From a bacterium (GTDB lineage Bacteria; Bacillota_I; Bacilli_A; RF39; UBA660), in the NCBI GenBank assembly GCA_014846175.1, contig RKAV01000036.1, positions 1 through 8,435 on the forward strand: 8,435 nucleotides of DNA. Reading direction: 5' to 3'. Each line of letters starts with the position of its first letter. Position 1 is the stretch's first letter. The position numbers and the translations under genes are program-made. The notes below the pieces were generated by a model. That model searched no databases and was not told the DNA's origin. It was given only the letters and a program-made list of their open reading frames with translations. This document shows, piece after piece, positions 1-4,752 of this stretch.

Positions 1-43
1 CGTTTGCAGTACCTAAATCTATTCCAATATCTTTTGCTAACAT
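1..43 (-). CDS. mbl: Mbl/MreB family actin-like protein, first 14 codons only
   Basis: Only the N-terminus is in the window: M-L-A-K-D-I-G-I-D-L-G-T-A-N, running off the left edge. The D-L-G-T-A-N stretch is the phosphate-1 loop of the MreB/Mbl actin fold. The short start before it (K-D-I-G-I-D) resembles Bacillus Mbl more than MreB, which usually carries a few extra residues. These proteins form membrane-associated filaments that guide lateral wall synthesis. The start is supported by AAAGGA at 53-58, nine bases upstream. In B. subtilis mbl lies just beyond spoIIQ and spoIIID; here it follows spoIIQ directly, which supports Mbl. MreB or MreBH cannot be excluded from 14 residues. Confidence 0.8.
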   Translation of the reverse strand, partial: MLAKDIGIDLGTAN

Positions 44-68
44 CCTATCACGTCCTTTTACTGTTAAT

Positions 69-97
69 ATTTTAACAAAATTTCTTTTACTTGTAAA
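69..97 (-). promoter_or_regulatory. sigma-A promoter of mbl/mreB
   Basis: Read on the minus strand, the -35 is TTTACA (92-97) and the -10 is TAAAAT (69-74), separated by 17 bases. A TG one base before the -10 makes it an extended -10. Each hexamer matches consensus at 5 of 6 positions. The predicted transcript start near 62 gives a leader of about 20 bases that still contains the ribosome site at 53-58. A TGTTAA/TTAACA inverted repeat (62-77) lies over the -10. Confidence 0.6.
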
Positions 98-175
98 TTA
101 ATTTCCTATCAAAATTAGTTTTTCCTATTACTTTAAATATATACACTCTTAATTAAGTTTATCACTAAATTCAAT

Positions 176-199
176 AAAAAAGATGATTATATTTTCATC
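176..199 (-). terminator. intrinsic terminator after spoIIQ
   Basis: Just after the spoIIQ stop, the minus strand reads GATGA, an 8-base loop, TCATC, then six T residues (176-181). The 5-bp stem is short but the U-tract is well placed. It separates spoIIQ from the mbl promoter. The remainder of the gap (98-175) shows only AT-rich sequence. Confidence 0.5.
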
Positions 200-204
200 A
201 CCTT

Positions 205-885
205 CTATTCCGTCTTTTTTGTTTCAGTATTATTAGCATCGTTAACAGTAGTTTCTGCCTTGATTTCCTTATCAAAGTAATCTTCTGGATTAACAACCTG
301 ACTGTTTAAATAAAGCTCAAAATGCAAATGATTACCTAATTCTTTATCAATACTATTAGTACCACTCTTACCAATCACTTGTCCTTGTTTTACTGTATCA
401 TTTTTTTTAACAGATACTTCACCTAAACTTTGATAACTACTTACAAACTTATTATCATGTTGTACTTCCACAATTTTTCCTACTAATTCATCATCTTTTA
501 TATTAATAACAGTTCCATCTAAAACTGCTACTACTTCAAATGTTTCATTCTTAGTAAAATCCATACCTGAATTTTGAATATATGTATCTTCATGATACAA
601 AATAGATTTTTCCTGTGTAGCATTATCAGCTTGGTAGTTATAAAAATATTTAGTAGTTGTTACAGATTGATCTTTAAAAGGTTTTATCATTTTAGTTGGT
701 TCATTTATAACTTCAATTTCTTCATCTTTATCTAGTATAGAACTATTAACATGTTCAACTTGCTCAGTAGGTTTTAAATCTTTTTTCATGTTTTGACTAA
801 CTAGATAAGTTCCTACCCCAGTAAAGATAAAGATAGCAGTATAAATACCCACTATTGCACCTTTTCTTAATTTTAATCTCTTCAT
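205..885 (-). CDS. spoIIQ: Stage II sporulation protein Q, degenerate LytM/M23 domain
   Basis: This 226-residue bitopic membrane protein has a basic start (MKRLKLRKG), one membrane helix at about 11-29, a polar linker to about 95, an M23/LytM domain at about 100-205 and a polar tail. In Bacillus SpoIIQ is made in the forespore and binds SpoIIIAH from the mother cell across the engulfing membranes. The second metal motif is intact (H186-L-H188), as is D109. The first metal His is replaced in N105-S-G-M-D-F110, and the usual Y-A-H-L is Y151-Q-S-L154. As in B. subtilis SpoIIQ, the domain is therefore probably a binding module rather than an endopeptidase; clostridial SpoIIQ keeps the His. The stop is TAG. 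It lies 51 bases after ywzB. A strong GAGGTGA ribosome site (890-896) is buried in a 10-bp inverted repeat, and a sigma-F-like promoter lies at 902-930. SpoIIQ is preferred over a generic M23 protein because of the degenerate residues and the mbl neighbour. Confidence 0.88.
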   Translation of the reverse strand: MKRLKLRKGAIVGIYTAIFIFTGVGTYLVSQNMKKDLKPTEQVEHVNSSILDKDEEIEVINEPTKMIKPFKDQSVTTTKYFYNYQADNATQEKSILYHEDTYIQNSGMDFTKNETFEVVAVLDGTVINIKDDELVGKIVEVQHDNKFVSSYQSLGEVSVKKNDTVKQGQVIGKSGTNSIDKELGNHLHFELYLNSQVVNPEDYFDKEIKAETTVNDANNTETKKTE

Positions 886-925
886 ATTTTCACCTCATTT
901 AAAGTTTTACCGAAAAGGTGAAAAT
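886..925 (-). promoter_or_regulatory. perfect 10-bp inverted repeat hiding the spoIIQ ribosome site
   Basis: On the minus strand ATTTTCACCT (925-916) is the exact reverse complement of AGGTGAAAAT (895-886). A 20-base loop separates them, and the second arm ends directly at the spoIIQ ATG. In any mRNA reading through from ywzB the Shine-Dalgarno would be base-paired. There is no U-tract after the stem, so it is not a terminator. That it represses translation is inference. Confidence 0.65.
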
Positions 926-930
926 TATAC
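902..930 (-). promoter_or_regulatory. candidate sigma-F-type promoter of spoIIQ
   Basis: On the minus strand GTATA (926-930) is followed after 14 bases by GGTAAAACTT (902-911). This fits the forespore sigma-F pattern GTATA / GGnnAnAhTr at all but the last base. In Bacillus spoIIQ is a sigma-F gene. The predicted start (about 893-897) would give an unusually short leader that begins at or in the Shine-Dalgarno. A TATAAT overlaps at 924-929 but lacks a -35, so a start near 917 is an alternative. Confidence 0.45.
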
Positions 931-936
931 AATTTT

Positions 937-1134
937 TTAAAAAATTTTTGATACGGTAAAAAAGTCCCAAATAAAGTTAGTTACTAAATATGTCATTGAA
1001 AGTGCTAACATAAAATATAACACTCTAGCTTGTAATACTCTATTTTTTTTAAATAAAGAATTTATATTTAAAGAATCAAAAGACCAAATAACTAAGATTC
1101 CTACTAAAATATAAATAAAATACTTAGCACTCAT
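937..1134 (-). CDS. ywzB: DUF1146 family membrane protein, YwzB-like
   Basis: This is a 65-residue protein with two hydrophobic helices, at about 6-22 and 38-57. Between them is a basic loop with F-K-K-N-R-V-L-Q-A-R-V-L-Y. The last part (T-N-F-I-W-D-F-F) matches the V-S-N-F-F-L-D-Y end of Bacillus YwzB as I remember it. The function of DUF1146 proteins is unknown. The family is typical of Bacilli and sits near the atp operon and murAA in B. subtilis. The ATG overlaps the last 11 bases of rpiB, so translation is probably coupled to rpiB. The 3' end carries one arm (954-961) of an inverted repeat that pairs with the spoIIQ leader. Confidence 0.8.
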   Translation of the reverse strand: MSAKYFIYILVGILVIWSFDSLNINSLFKKNRVLQARVLYFMLALSMTYLVTNFIWDFFTVSKIF

Positions 1135-1570
1135 GACTATCCTCGTATTTAGCTATTTTTTCAATTCTTCTATGATGTCTTTCTTCGCTTGAAAATGGTG
1201 TTTCAATAAATTTTTTAACTAGAATGTATGCTTCATCAGTTGATAATTTTTCACTAAGACATATTATATTAGCATTATTATCAGTTCTAGTTTCTAAAAC
1301 ATCTTCTAATGATACTACTCTAGCAGCTCTTATTCCCTTAACTTTATTACAAGCAATACTTATTCCAATTCCACTACCACAAATAGCAATTCCACAATCT
1401 AAATCTTTATTAGCTACTTCTTCACTTAATTTAAAAGCATAATCAGGATAATCAACACTTTCCTCACTAAAAGTACCAAAATCAATTATCTGATATTCCT
1501 CTTCTAATTTTTTAAACAAGTTTGTTTTTAATTTAAATCCTCTATGATCTGATGTAATTCCTAATTTCAT
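1124..1570 (-). CDS. rpiB: Ribose-5-phosphate isomerase B (RpiB/LacAB family)
   Basis: RpiB interconverts ribose 5-phosphate and ribulose 5-phosphate in the cytosolic pentose phosphate pathway. The 148-residue length is normal. Visible landmarks are S7-D-H-R10 near the start, S-V-D-Y-P-D-Y (38-44), the catalytic C64 in C-G-S-G-I-G, N-K-V-K-G-I-R-A-A (75-83), D-N-N-A-N (97-101) and the C-terminal phosphate-binding R-H-H-R-R (131-135). The family's HNxAN motif has Asp97 in place of His, which is unusual. I chose the ATG at 1568-1570 because GAAGGA (1577-1582) lies just upstream. An in-frame TTG seven codons earlier has no ribosome site. The stop overlaps the ywzB start. In B. subtilis rpiB (ywlF) lies in the same region. 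Its control region is filled with DnaA boxes. Confidence 0.92.
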   Translation of the reverse strand: MKLGITSDHRGFKLKTNLFKKLEEEYQIIDFGTFSEESVDYPDYAFKLSEEVANKDLDCGIAICGSGIGISIACNKVKGIRAARVVSLEDVLETRTDNNANIICLSEKLSTDEAYILVKKFIETPFSSEERHHRRIEKIAKYEDSHEC

Positions 1571-1605
1571 ATTATTTCCTTCTTTCCACAATTAATTGTT
1601 AATAA

Positions 1606-1633
1606 AATATATCCTTTTACTCTTTTTCCACAA
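1606..1633 (-). promoter_or_regulatory. possible rpiB promoter overlapping a DnaA box
   Basis: On the minus strand TTGTGG (1628-1633), 16 bases and TATATT (1606-1611) precede rpiB. The -10 is good (5/6); the -35 is poor (3/6). The -35 lies in the DnaA box at 1624-1632, so bound DnaA would probably affect polymerase. It is listed because the 141-base gap before rpiB should hold a promoter and this is the best candidate. Confidence 0.3.
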
Positions 1634-1683
1634 TATCTGTGAATGATTTTTGAACATTTATTATTTTTTCCACAGATATTGTG
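1629..1683. repeat. 13-bp perfect inverted repeat inside the DnaA-box cluster
   Basis: CACAATATCTGTG (1629-1641) and CACAGATATTGTG (1671-1683) are exact reverse complements, 29 bases apart. Each arm is made of the inner halves of one head-to-head DnaA-box pair, so the repeat is best explained as two copies of the same DnaA module. No U-tract follows on either strand, so it is not a terminator, although it could form a hairpin in RNA or single-stranded DNA. Confidence 0.65.
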
Positions 1684-1711
1684 TATTATCCTACAAAAAT
1701 TTTATCCACAC

Positions 1712-2218
1712 CTAATTATTTGCTTTTTTAGAAAAACATTTTCCACAGCCTTGTGAATAACTTTTAGTCTTAGCATTTTTTATACCAAGTCTTCCACCCA
1801 TCACTAATGCTAAATGTGATACATCTATTCCACGATAGATATACTCTAAATTATCTCTACTTAAAATTTCATCTAATTCTTCAAAAGAAAACATATCTCT
1901 TGGTAAGTATTCTTCATAACTAGTTTCTATTTTTATAGGTCTTTTTAATTTATAACGCATACCTGTTCTTTTATTTTGAATTAATGGATTATAGTAACAA
2001 TATAATGTACCTTTTTTTATTATAGAACCACTTATATCACAAATTATTGGATTATTAGCTTTCATTTCCCTAAATTCATTATAAAAATATACTACATCAT
2101 TAGGAAAATACGTTTGACTTATATTAAATATTTCTAAACTTTTCTTAATCTCATCCTTAGTTTTATTATCTTCTATTAAATAATCTTCCCATAAATCAAA
2201 ATCAAACATATTGTCCAT
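1712..2218 (-). CDS. Unrecognised protein with four cysteines
   Basis: I do not recognise this family. From the start used here it has 168 residues, is mixed alpha/beta in appearance, and has no signal peptide or membrane helix. It has exactly four cysteines: C60 and C74 flank a G-S-I-I-K-K-G-T-L-Y segment, and C158-G-K-C161 lies near the end. This could make a four-Cys metal site. The start is uncertain. The open frame extends to a TTG at 2261-2263, but that abuts the rpmE terminator U-tract and has no ribosome site. An ATG at 2228-2230 also lacks one. The ATG at 2216-2218 has GGTGAG five bases upstream and is preferred. The stop is TAG. No promoter of its own is evident, so it may depend on read-through from rpmE. 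Two DnaA boxes lie in its last codons. B. subtilis has tdk after rpmE; this is not thymidine kinase. Confidence 0.6.
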   Translation of the reverse strand: MDNMFDFDLWEDYLIEDNKTKDEIKKSLEIFNISQTYFPNDVVYFYNEFREMKANNPIICDISGSIIKKGTLYCYYNPLIQNKRTGMRYKLKRPIKIETSYEEYLPRDMFSFEELDEILSRDNLEYIYRGIDVSHLALVMGGRLGIKNAKTKSYSQGCGKCFSKKANN

Positions 2219-2263
2219 ATTACTCACCATACTGAGAATATCATTTTTTTCTTTAGAGCGCAA

Positions 2264-2287
2264 GAAAAAAGAAGCAATTAAGCTTCT
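2264..2287 (-). terminator. terminator folded over the rpmE stop codon
   Basis: On the minus strand AGAAGC (2287-2282), a 6-base loop that contains the TAA stop, GCTTCT (2275-2270) and a T-run (2265-2270) form a compact hairpin with a U-tract. The left arm is the last rpmE coding sequence. Translation to the stop would occlude the hairpin, so termination may be sensitive to ribosome position. Confidence 0.6.
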
Positions 2288-2493
2288 GCATCTTGGGTAT
2301 AACCATATTTTTTATTAAACTTGTCTACACGTCCTGTACGTGAAGCACGAGATTGCTTACCTGTATAGAATGGATGACATTTTGAACAAACTTCAACTGT
2401 TAATTCATCTTTATTTGATTTAACTTCAAATGTTTCTCCACATGCACAAGTAACTTTACAAGTCTTATATTCTGGATGAATTCCCTTTTTCAT
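2278..2493 (-). CDS. rpmE: 50S ribosomal protein L31, zinc-binding (C+) type
   Basis: L31 is a small protein of the large subunit that bridges to the small subunit head. The 71-residue product starts M-K-K-G-I-H-P-E-Y and has the C+ zinc ligands C16, C18, C36 and C39, in the contexts C-A-C-G-E and C-S-K-C-H-P-F-Y-T-G. This is the zinc-containing paralogue, as opposed to the cysteine-free form induced in zinc starvation. The ATG at 2491-2493 is chosen because AAGGAGA (2501-2507) lies six bases upstream. A longer frame starting at 2514 would put the ribosome site inside the gene. It has its own promoter and terminator and so looks monocistronic. In B. subtilis it lies between rho and tdk; rho is not in this window. 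Confidence 0.95.
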   Translation of the reverse strand: MKKGIHPEYKTCKVTCACGETFEVKSNKDELTVEVCSKCHPFYTGKQSRASRTGRVDKFNKKYGYTQDAEA

Positions 2494-2512
2494 GTATATC
2501 TCTCCTTCCGCC

Positions 2513-2530
2513 ATGATAAATTCATATCAT
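2513..2530 (-). other. small hairpin in the rpmE leader
   Basis: ATGATA (2513-2518) and TATCAT (2525-2530) form a perfect 6-bp stem with a 6-base loop, five bases before the rpmE Shine-Dalgarno. It is AU-rich and weak. Ribosomal protein leaders are often autoregulatory targets, but nothing here proves that. Confidence 0.3.
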
Positions 2531-2550
2531 AGTAATAACTAATCGCTAAT

Positions 2551-2579
2551 AATATATCAAATTTTTTTACGAAAGGCAA
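2551..2579 (-). promoter_or_regulatory. sigma-A promoter of rpmE
   Basis: On the minus strand the -35 is TTGCCT (2574-2579), the spacer is 17 bases and the -10 is TATATT (2551-2556). They match consensus at 4/6 and 5/6. The predicted start near 2544 gives a leader of about 50 bases. I see no terminator between the upstream hydrolase gene and this promoter. Confidence 0.55.
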
Positions 2580-2587
2580 GGATTTTT

Positions 2588-3319
2588 TTATTTTTTGAGT
2601 TGCTTCACTATTTCTAAATATATAGCTTTGTACCCTTCACTTGAAGGATGAATATTAGTAGGATTTGGTAGATAATCATTATTATTTTTAAAGATTCGAT
2701 AAATTGATACGAATTCTACATCATAATTAGTAGCTATTTTTCTCATCTCTTCATCAAAATAAGCAAATACTCTATCAGATACAATATTTTTATATATATA
2801 AGGATTATAATAACCAAGCAAAATTATTTTTCTATTATTATATTTTCTAATACTCTTAAGTAAATCATCTAATTCTTTCATTTTTTTAGAAAATATATCT
2901 AACAATTTTTTCTCATCTATTATAGATATATCACTAGTTGACATATTTATCTCAGTTAACAAGTCATTACCACCTATTGATATAGTTACTAAATCTGCTT
3001 CACGTAAACATTTTTTAAAAGATAAATACCTACCTTGTCTTTTTATTGTTTGATTCATATCAAGTTGATGCTGTAAATCTGCTATTCTAAAATCTGCAAA
3101 TGAAAAATCTTTACTATAGTTATTAAGTTTGTTTTTTTCTTTAAGATAGTTAGCTAAATAATCACTATAACCATAACTCTCTTCATTATAAGAATTTATT
3201 CCTAAAGATAAAGAATCACCTATAGATAAATAATTAATCTTATCATTATGAAATAGTATATAAATTAAATAAATTACTGAAAGTAGAAAACAAAAGATAA
3301 TAAGCTTTTTATGTTTCAT
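2588..3319 (-). CDS. Membrane-anchored SGNH/GDSL hydrolase
   Basis: This 243-residue protein has a basic start, one membrane helix (about 6-23) and an extracytoplasmic SGNH domain. The nucleophile block is I33-G-D-S-L-S-L-G (Ser36). The oxyanion block is S-I-G-G-N-D (114-119), with a Y-Y-N-P-Y segment at 170-174. The last block is P-T-N-I-H-P-S-S-E-G-Y (220-230) with His224. Families of this kind hydrolyse esters of lipids, carbohydrates or wall polymers; the substrate here is unknown. The Asp that normally accompanies the catalytic His is not evident (Thr221 and Asn222 occupy the positions). The open frame begins at a GTG (3326-3328), but AGGTGA (3325-3330) overlaps that codon and points to the ATG at 3317-3319. 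It lies 32 bases after murA with no terminator between, so it is probably cotranscribed. Bacillus YpmR-like lipases are the nearest group I can suggest. Confidence 0.8.
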   Translation of the reverse strand: MKHKKLIIFCFLLSVIYLIYILFHNDKINYLSIGDSLSLGINSYNEESYGYSDYLANYLKEKNKLNNYSKDFSFADFRIADLQHQLDMNQTIKRQGRYLSFKKCLREADLVTISIGGNDLLTEINMSTSDISIIDEKKLLDIFSKKMKELDDLLKSIRKYNNRKIILLGYYNPYIYKNIVSDRVFAYFDEEMRKIATNYDVEFVSIYRIFKNNNDYLPNPTNIHPSSEGYKAIYLEIVKQLKK

Positions 3320-3351
3320 TTTTATCACCTAAAAAAATTAGAGTCATAATA

Positions 3352-4605
3352 TTATATTTCTCTAATTTCTACTTTAGCACCAACATTTGTTAATTTATCC
3401 ACAATATTTTCATATCCTCTTAAGATATGCTCTACGTTAGTTATCTTAGTTGTTCCATCAGCCATCAAACCTGCTATTACTAAAGCTGCCCCTGCTCTTA
3501 AATCTGTTGCAACTACATCACAACCTATTAATTTAGTAGGACCAATAACAGTAGATGTCTGATTTTTTATTCTTATATTTGCCCCCATTGAATTTAAATA
3601 TGGTATATGCATAAATCTATTTTCATATATAGTTTCTTCTATCTTACTTTGTCCCTTACAAGCAGTAAGTAAAGGTGTAAGAGGTTGTTGTAAATCAGTA
3701 GGAAAACCAGGATATGTTTGTGTCTTAACATGAATAGCTTTATAATTATCTTGTTTACTAACTATTATATAATCAGTACCAATATCAAGGAAAGCTCCCA
3801 TTTCTTCAAGTTTACTGGTTAAAGATTCTATATGTTCAGGAATAATATTATCTATCTTTAAATTTTCTCCTACAGCTGCTCCTAATATCACATAAGTTCC
3901 AGCTTCTATTCTATCAGGGATTACTTCATGAAAACATTTACCTAGATAAGAAACACCTTCTATTTCAATACTTGAAGTACCTGCTCCTCTTATTTTAGCT
4001 CCCATATTATTTAATAAGGTAGCTACATTTACAATTTCCGGTTCCTTTGCGGCATTGTCAATAATTGTTTTTCCTTTTGCTTTTACAGCTGCCAACATTA
4101 TATTAATAGTAGCACCTACACTAGCAAAATCTAAATAAATATTATTACCTATTAATTCATCTGCTTCTACTATATAACAATTATCTTTATTAGTTACTTT
4201 AGCTCCTAAAGCCTCAAAACCTTTCAAATGTAAATTGATTGGTCTTGCTCCTATAGAACACCCTCCTGGTAACGACATAGTAACTTTCTTATATTTACCT
4301 AGTAAAGCTCCCATAAAATAATATGACGCTCTAAGTTTCTTTGCTAAAGAAGCAGGTATTTCTTTGTTTTCTAATTCTTTTGAATCTATTACAATAGTTT
4401 CACTCGCCCTTTTAACTCTTGCTCCTAAAAATAATAATATCTCACACAATGCTTCTGTATCAGTAATATCTGGTACATTACAAATAGTTACTTCTTCATC
4501 TGATAATATTGCTGCAGGTATTAAGGCTACAGCACTATTTTTGGCACCACTAACTCTAATGGTACCCGTCAACTTATTTCCACCATTAATTTCTAATAAC
4601 TTCAT
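3352..4605 (-). CDS. murA: UDP-N-acetylglucosamine 1-carboxyvinyltransferase
   Basis: MurA transfers enolpyruvate from PEP to UDP-GlcNAc, the first committed step of peptidoglycan synthesis in the cytoplasm. The 417-residue length is normal. Visible residues are K22-N23 in G-A-K-N-S-A, the catalytic Cys116 in G-G-C-S-I-G-A-R-P (the Cys alkylated by fosfomycin in this family), D231-R-I-E-A-G-T, D304 in F-P-T-D-L-Q-Q-P, D368-L-R-A-G-A-A and R396 in R-G-Y-E. Low-GC Bacillota often carry two paralogues. Closeness to spoIIQ and ywzB would favour MurAA, closeness to rpmE would favour MurAB/MurZ, and synteny alone does not decide. The ribosome site is modest (AAGAGAG about 6 bases before the ATG). 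A consensus sigma-A promoter lies 80 bases upstream. Confidence 0.95.
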   Translation of the reverse strand: MKLLEINGGNKLTGTIRVSGAKNSAVALIPAAILSDEEVTICNVPDITDTEALCEILLFLGARVKRASETIVIDSKELENKEIPASLAKKLRASYYFMGALLGKYKKVTMSLPGGCSIGARPINLHLKGFEALGAKVTNKDNCYIVEADELIGNNIYLDFASVGATINIMLAAVKAKGKTIIDNAAKEPEIVNVATLLNNMGAKIRGAGTSSIEIEGVSYLGKCFHEVIPDRIEAGTYVILGAAVGENLKIDNIIPEHIESLTSKLEEMGAFLDIGTDYIIVSKQDNYKAIHVKTQTYPGFPTDLQQPLTPLLTACKGQSKIEETIYENRFMHIPYLNSMGANIRIKNQTSTVIGPTKLIGCDVVATDLRAGAALVIAGLMADGTTKITNVEHILRGYENIVDKLTNVGAKVEIREI

Positions 4606-4625
4606 AATCTTACTCTCTTTCGCTA

Positions 4626-4698
4626 TATTATATTAGTATTTTAAATTTTGTTTCCAAACTAGATACAATCTAAAAATATTTTCTCTACTAATATAATA
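4626..4698. repeat. 13-bp inverted repeat spanning the murA promoter and leader
   Basis: TATTATATTAGTA (4626-4638) and TACTAATATAATA (4686-4698) are exact reverse complements, 47 bases apart. One arm contains the murA -10 and predicted start. The other lies just before the ribosome site and contains a perfect TATAAT on the minus strand (4627-4632). A small TAGAT/ATCTA palindrome (4660-4672) lies near the centre. It could be an operator pair or two promoter cores; very AT-rich content makes chance possible. Confidence 0.5.
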
Positions 4699-4721
4699 AG
4701 TAAAAATAAGTCATTTGTCAA
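4693..4721 (-). promoter_or_regulatory. sigma-A promoter of murA
   Basis: On the minus strand there is a perfect TTGACA (4716-4721), a 17-base spacer and TATTAT (4693-4698, 5/6). The -35 directly follows the T-run of the upstream terminator, so the murA unit is clearly separated from the spoIIR unit. The leader is about 80 bases. It is the best promoter in the window. Confidence 0.75.
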
Positions 4722-4752
4722 AAAAAGAAACGAAAAATTTTAAATTTTCGTT
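4720..4752 (-). terminator. intrinsic terminator ending the spoIIR-mntP unit
   Basis: On the minus strand AACGAAAA (4752-4745), an 8-base loop, TTTTCGTT (4736-4729) and a T-rich tract with one C (4728-4720) follow. The first arm uses two bases of the TAA stop of the 48-residue ORF. The stem is perfect over 8 bp but mostly A-T. Confidence 0.6.

Larger units (their letters stand above)
1582..1760. promoter_or_regulatory. DnaA-box cluster (eight to nine boxes)
   Basis: Compared with TTATnCACA, plus-strand boxes are at 1582-1590 (7/9), 1624-1632 (TTTTCCACA, 8/9), 1666-1674 (8/9), 1702-1710 (TTATCCACA, perfect) and 1739-1747 (8/9). Minus-strand boxes are at 1597-1605 (8/9, weak), 1638-1646 (8/9), 1680-1688 (8/9) and 1752-1760 (TTATTCACA, perfect). 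Three modules have the same design: a TTTTCCACA box facing an opposite box with a 5-, 5- or 4-base gap. Plus-strand boxes start 42, 42, 36 and 37 bases apart. It covers the gap before rpiB and the last codons of the upstream gene. No dnaA or dnaN is nearby, so a DnaA-binding or titration locus is more likely than oriC. Confidence 0.7.

Noticed and set aside
44..204. A spoIIID or other small gene between spoIIQ and mbl
   Set aside because: Both strands show stops and no ribosome site; the gap holds only a terminator and a promoter.
1224..1442. 72-codon plus-strand open frame
   Set aside because: It is the antisense of rpiB, lacks a ribosome site, and rpiB has clear catalytic motifs on the other strand.
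1582..1760. Chromosomal replication origin
   Set aside because: Box density is origin-like, but dnaA, dnaN, rpmH or recF are not present and the flanking genes correspond to a region away from oriC in Bacillus. The possibility is left to a skew plot.
2556..2587. Terminator between the SGNH hydrolase gene and rpmE
   Set aside because: There are A- and T-runs but no stem followed by a U-tract on the minus strand.
3395..3403. Perfect DnaA box TTATCCACA in murA
   Set aside because: It is single, and is formed by the Val-Asp-Lys codons GTG-GAT-AAA near the murA end; no neighbours suggest a cluster.
4364..4636. 90-codon plus-strand open frame
   Set aside because: It is antisense to the N-terminal part of murA and its promoter, has no recognisable protein character, and low GC favours such open frames.
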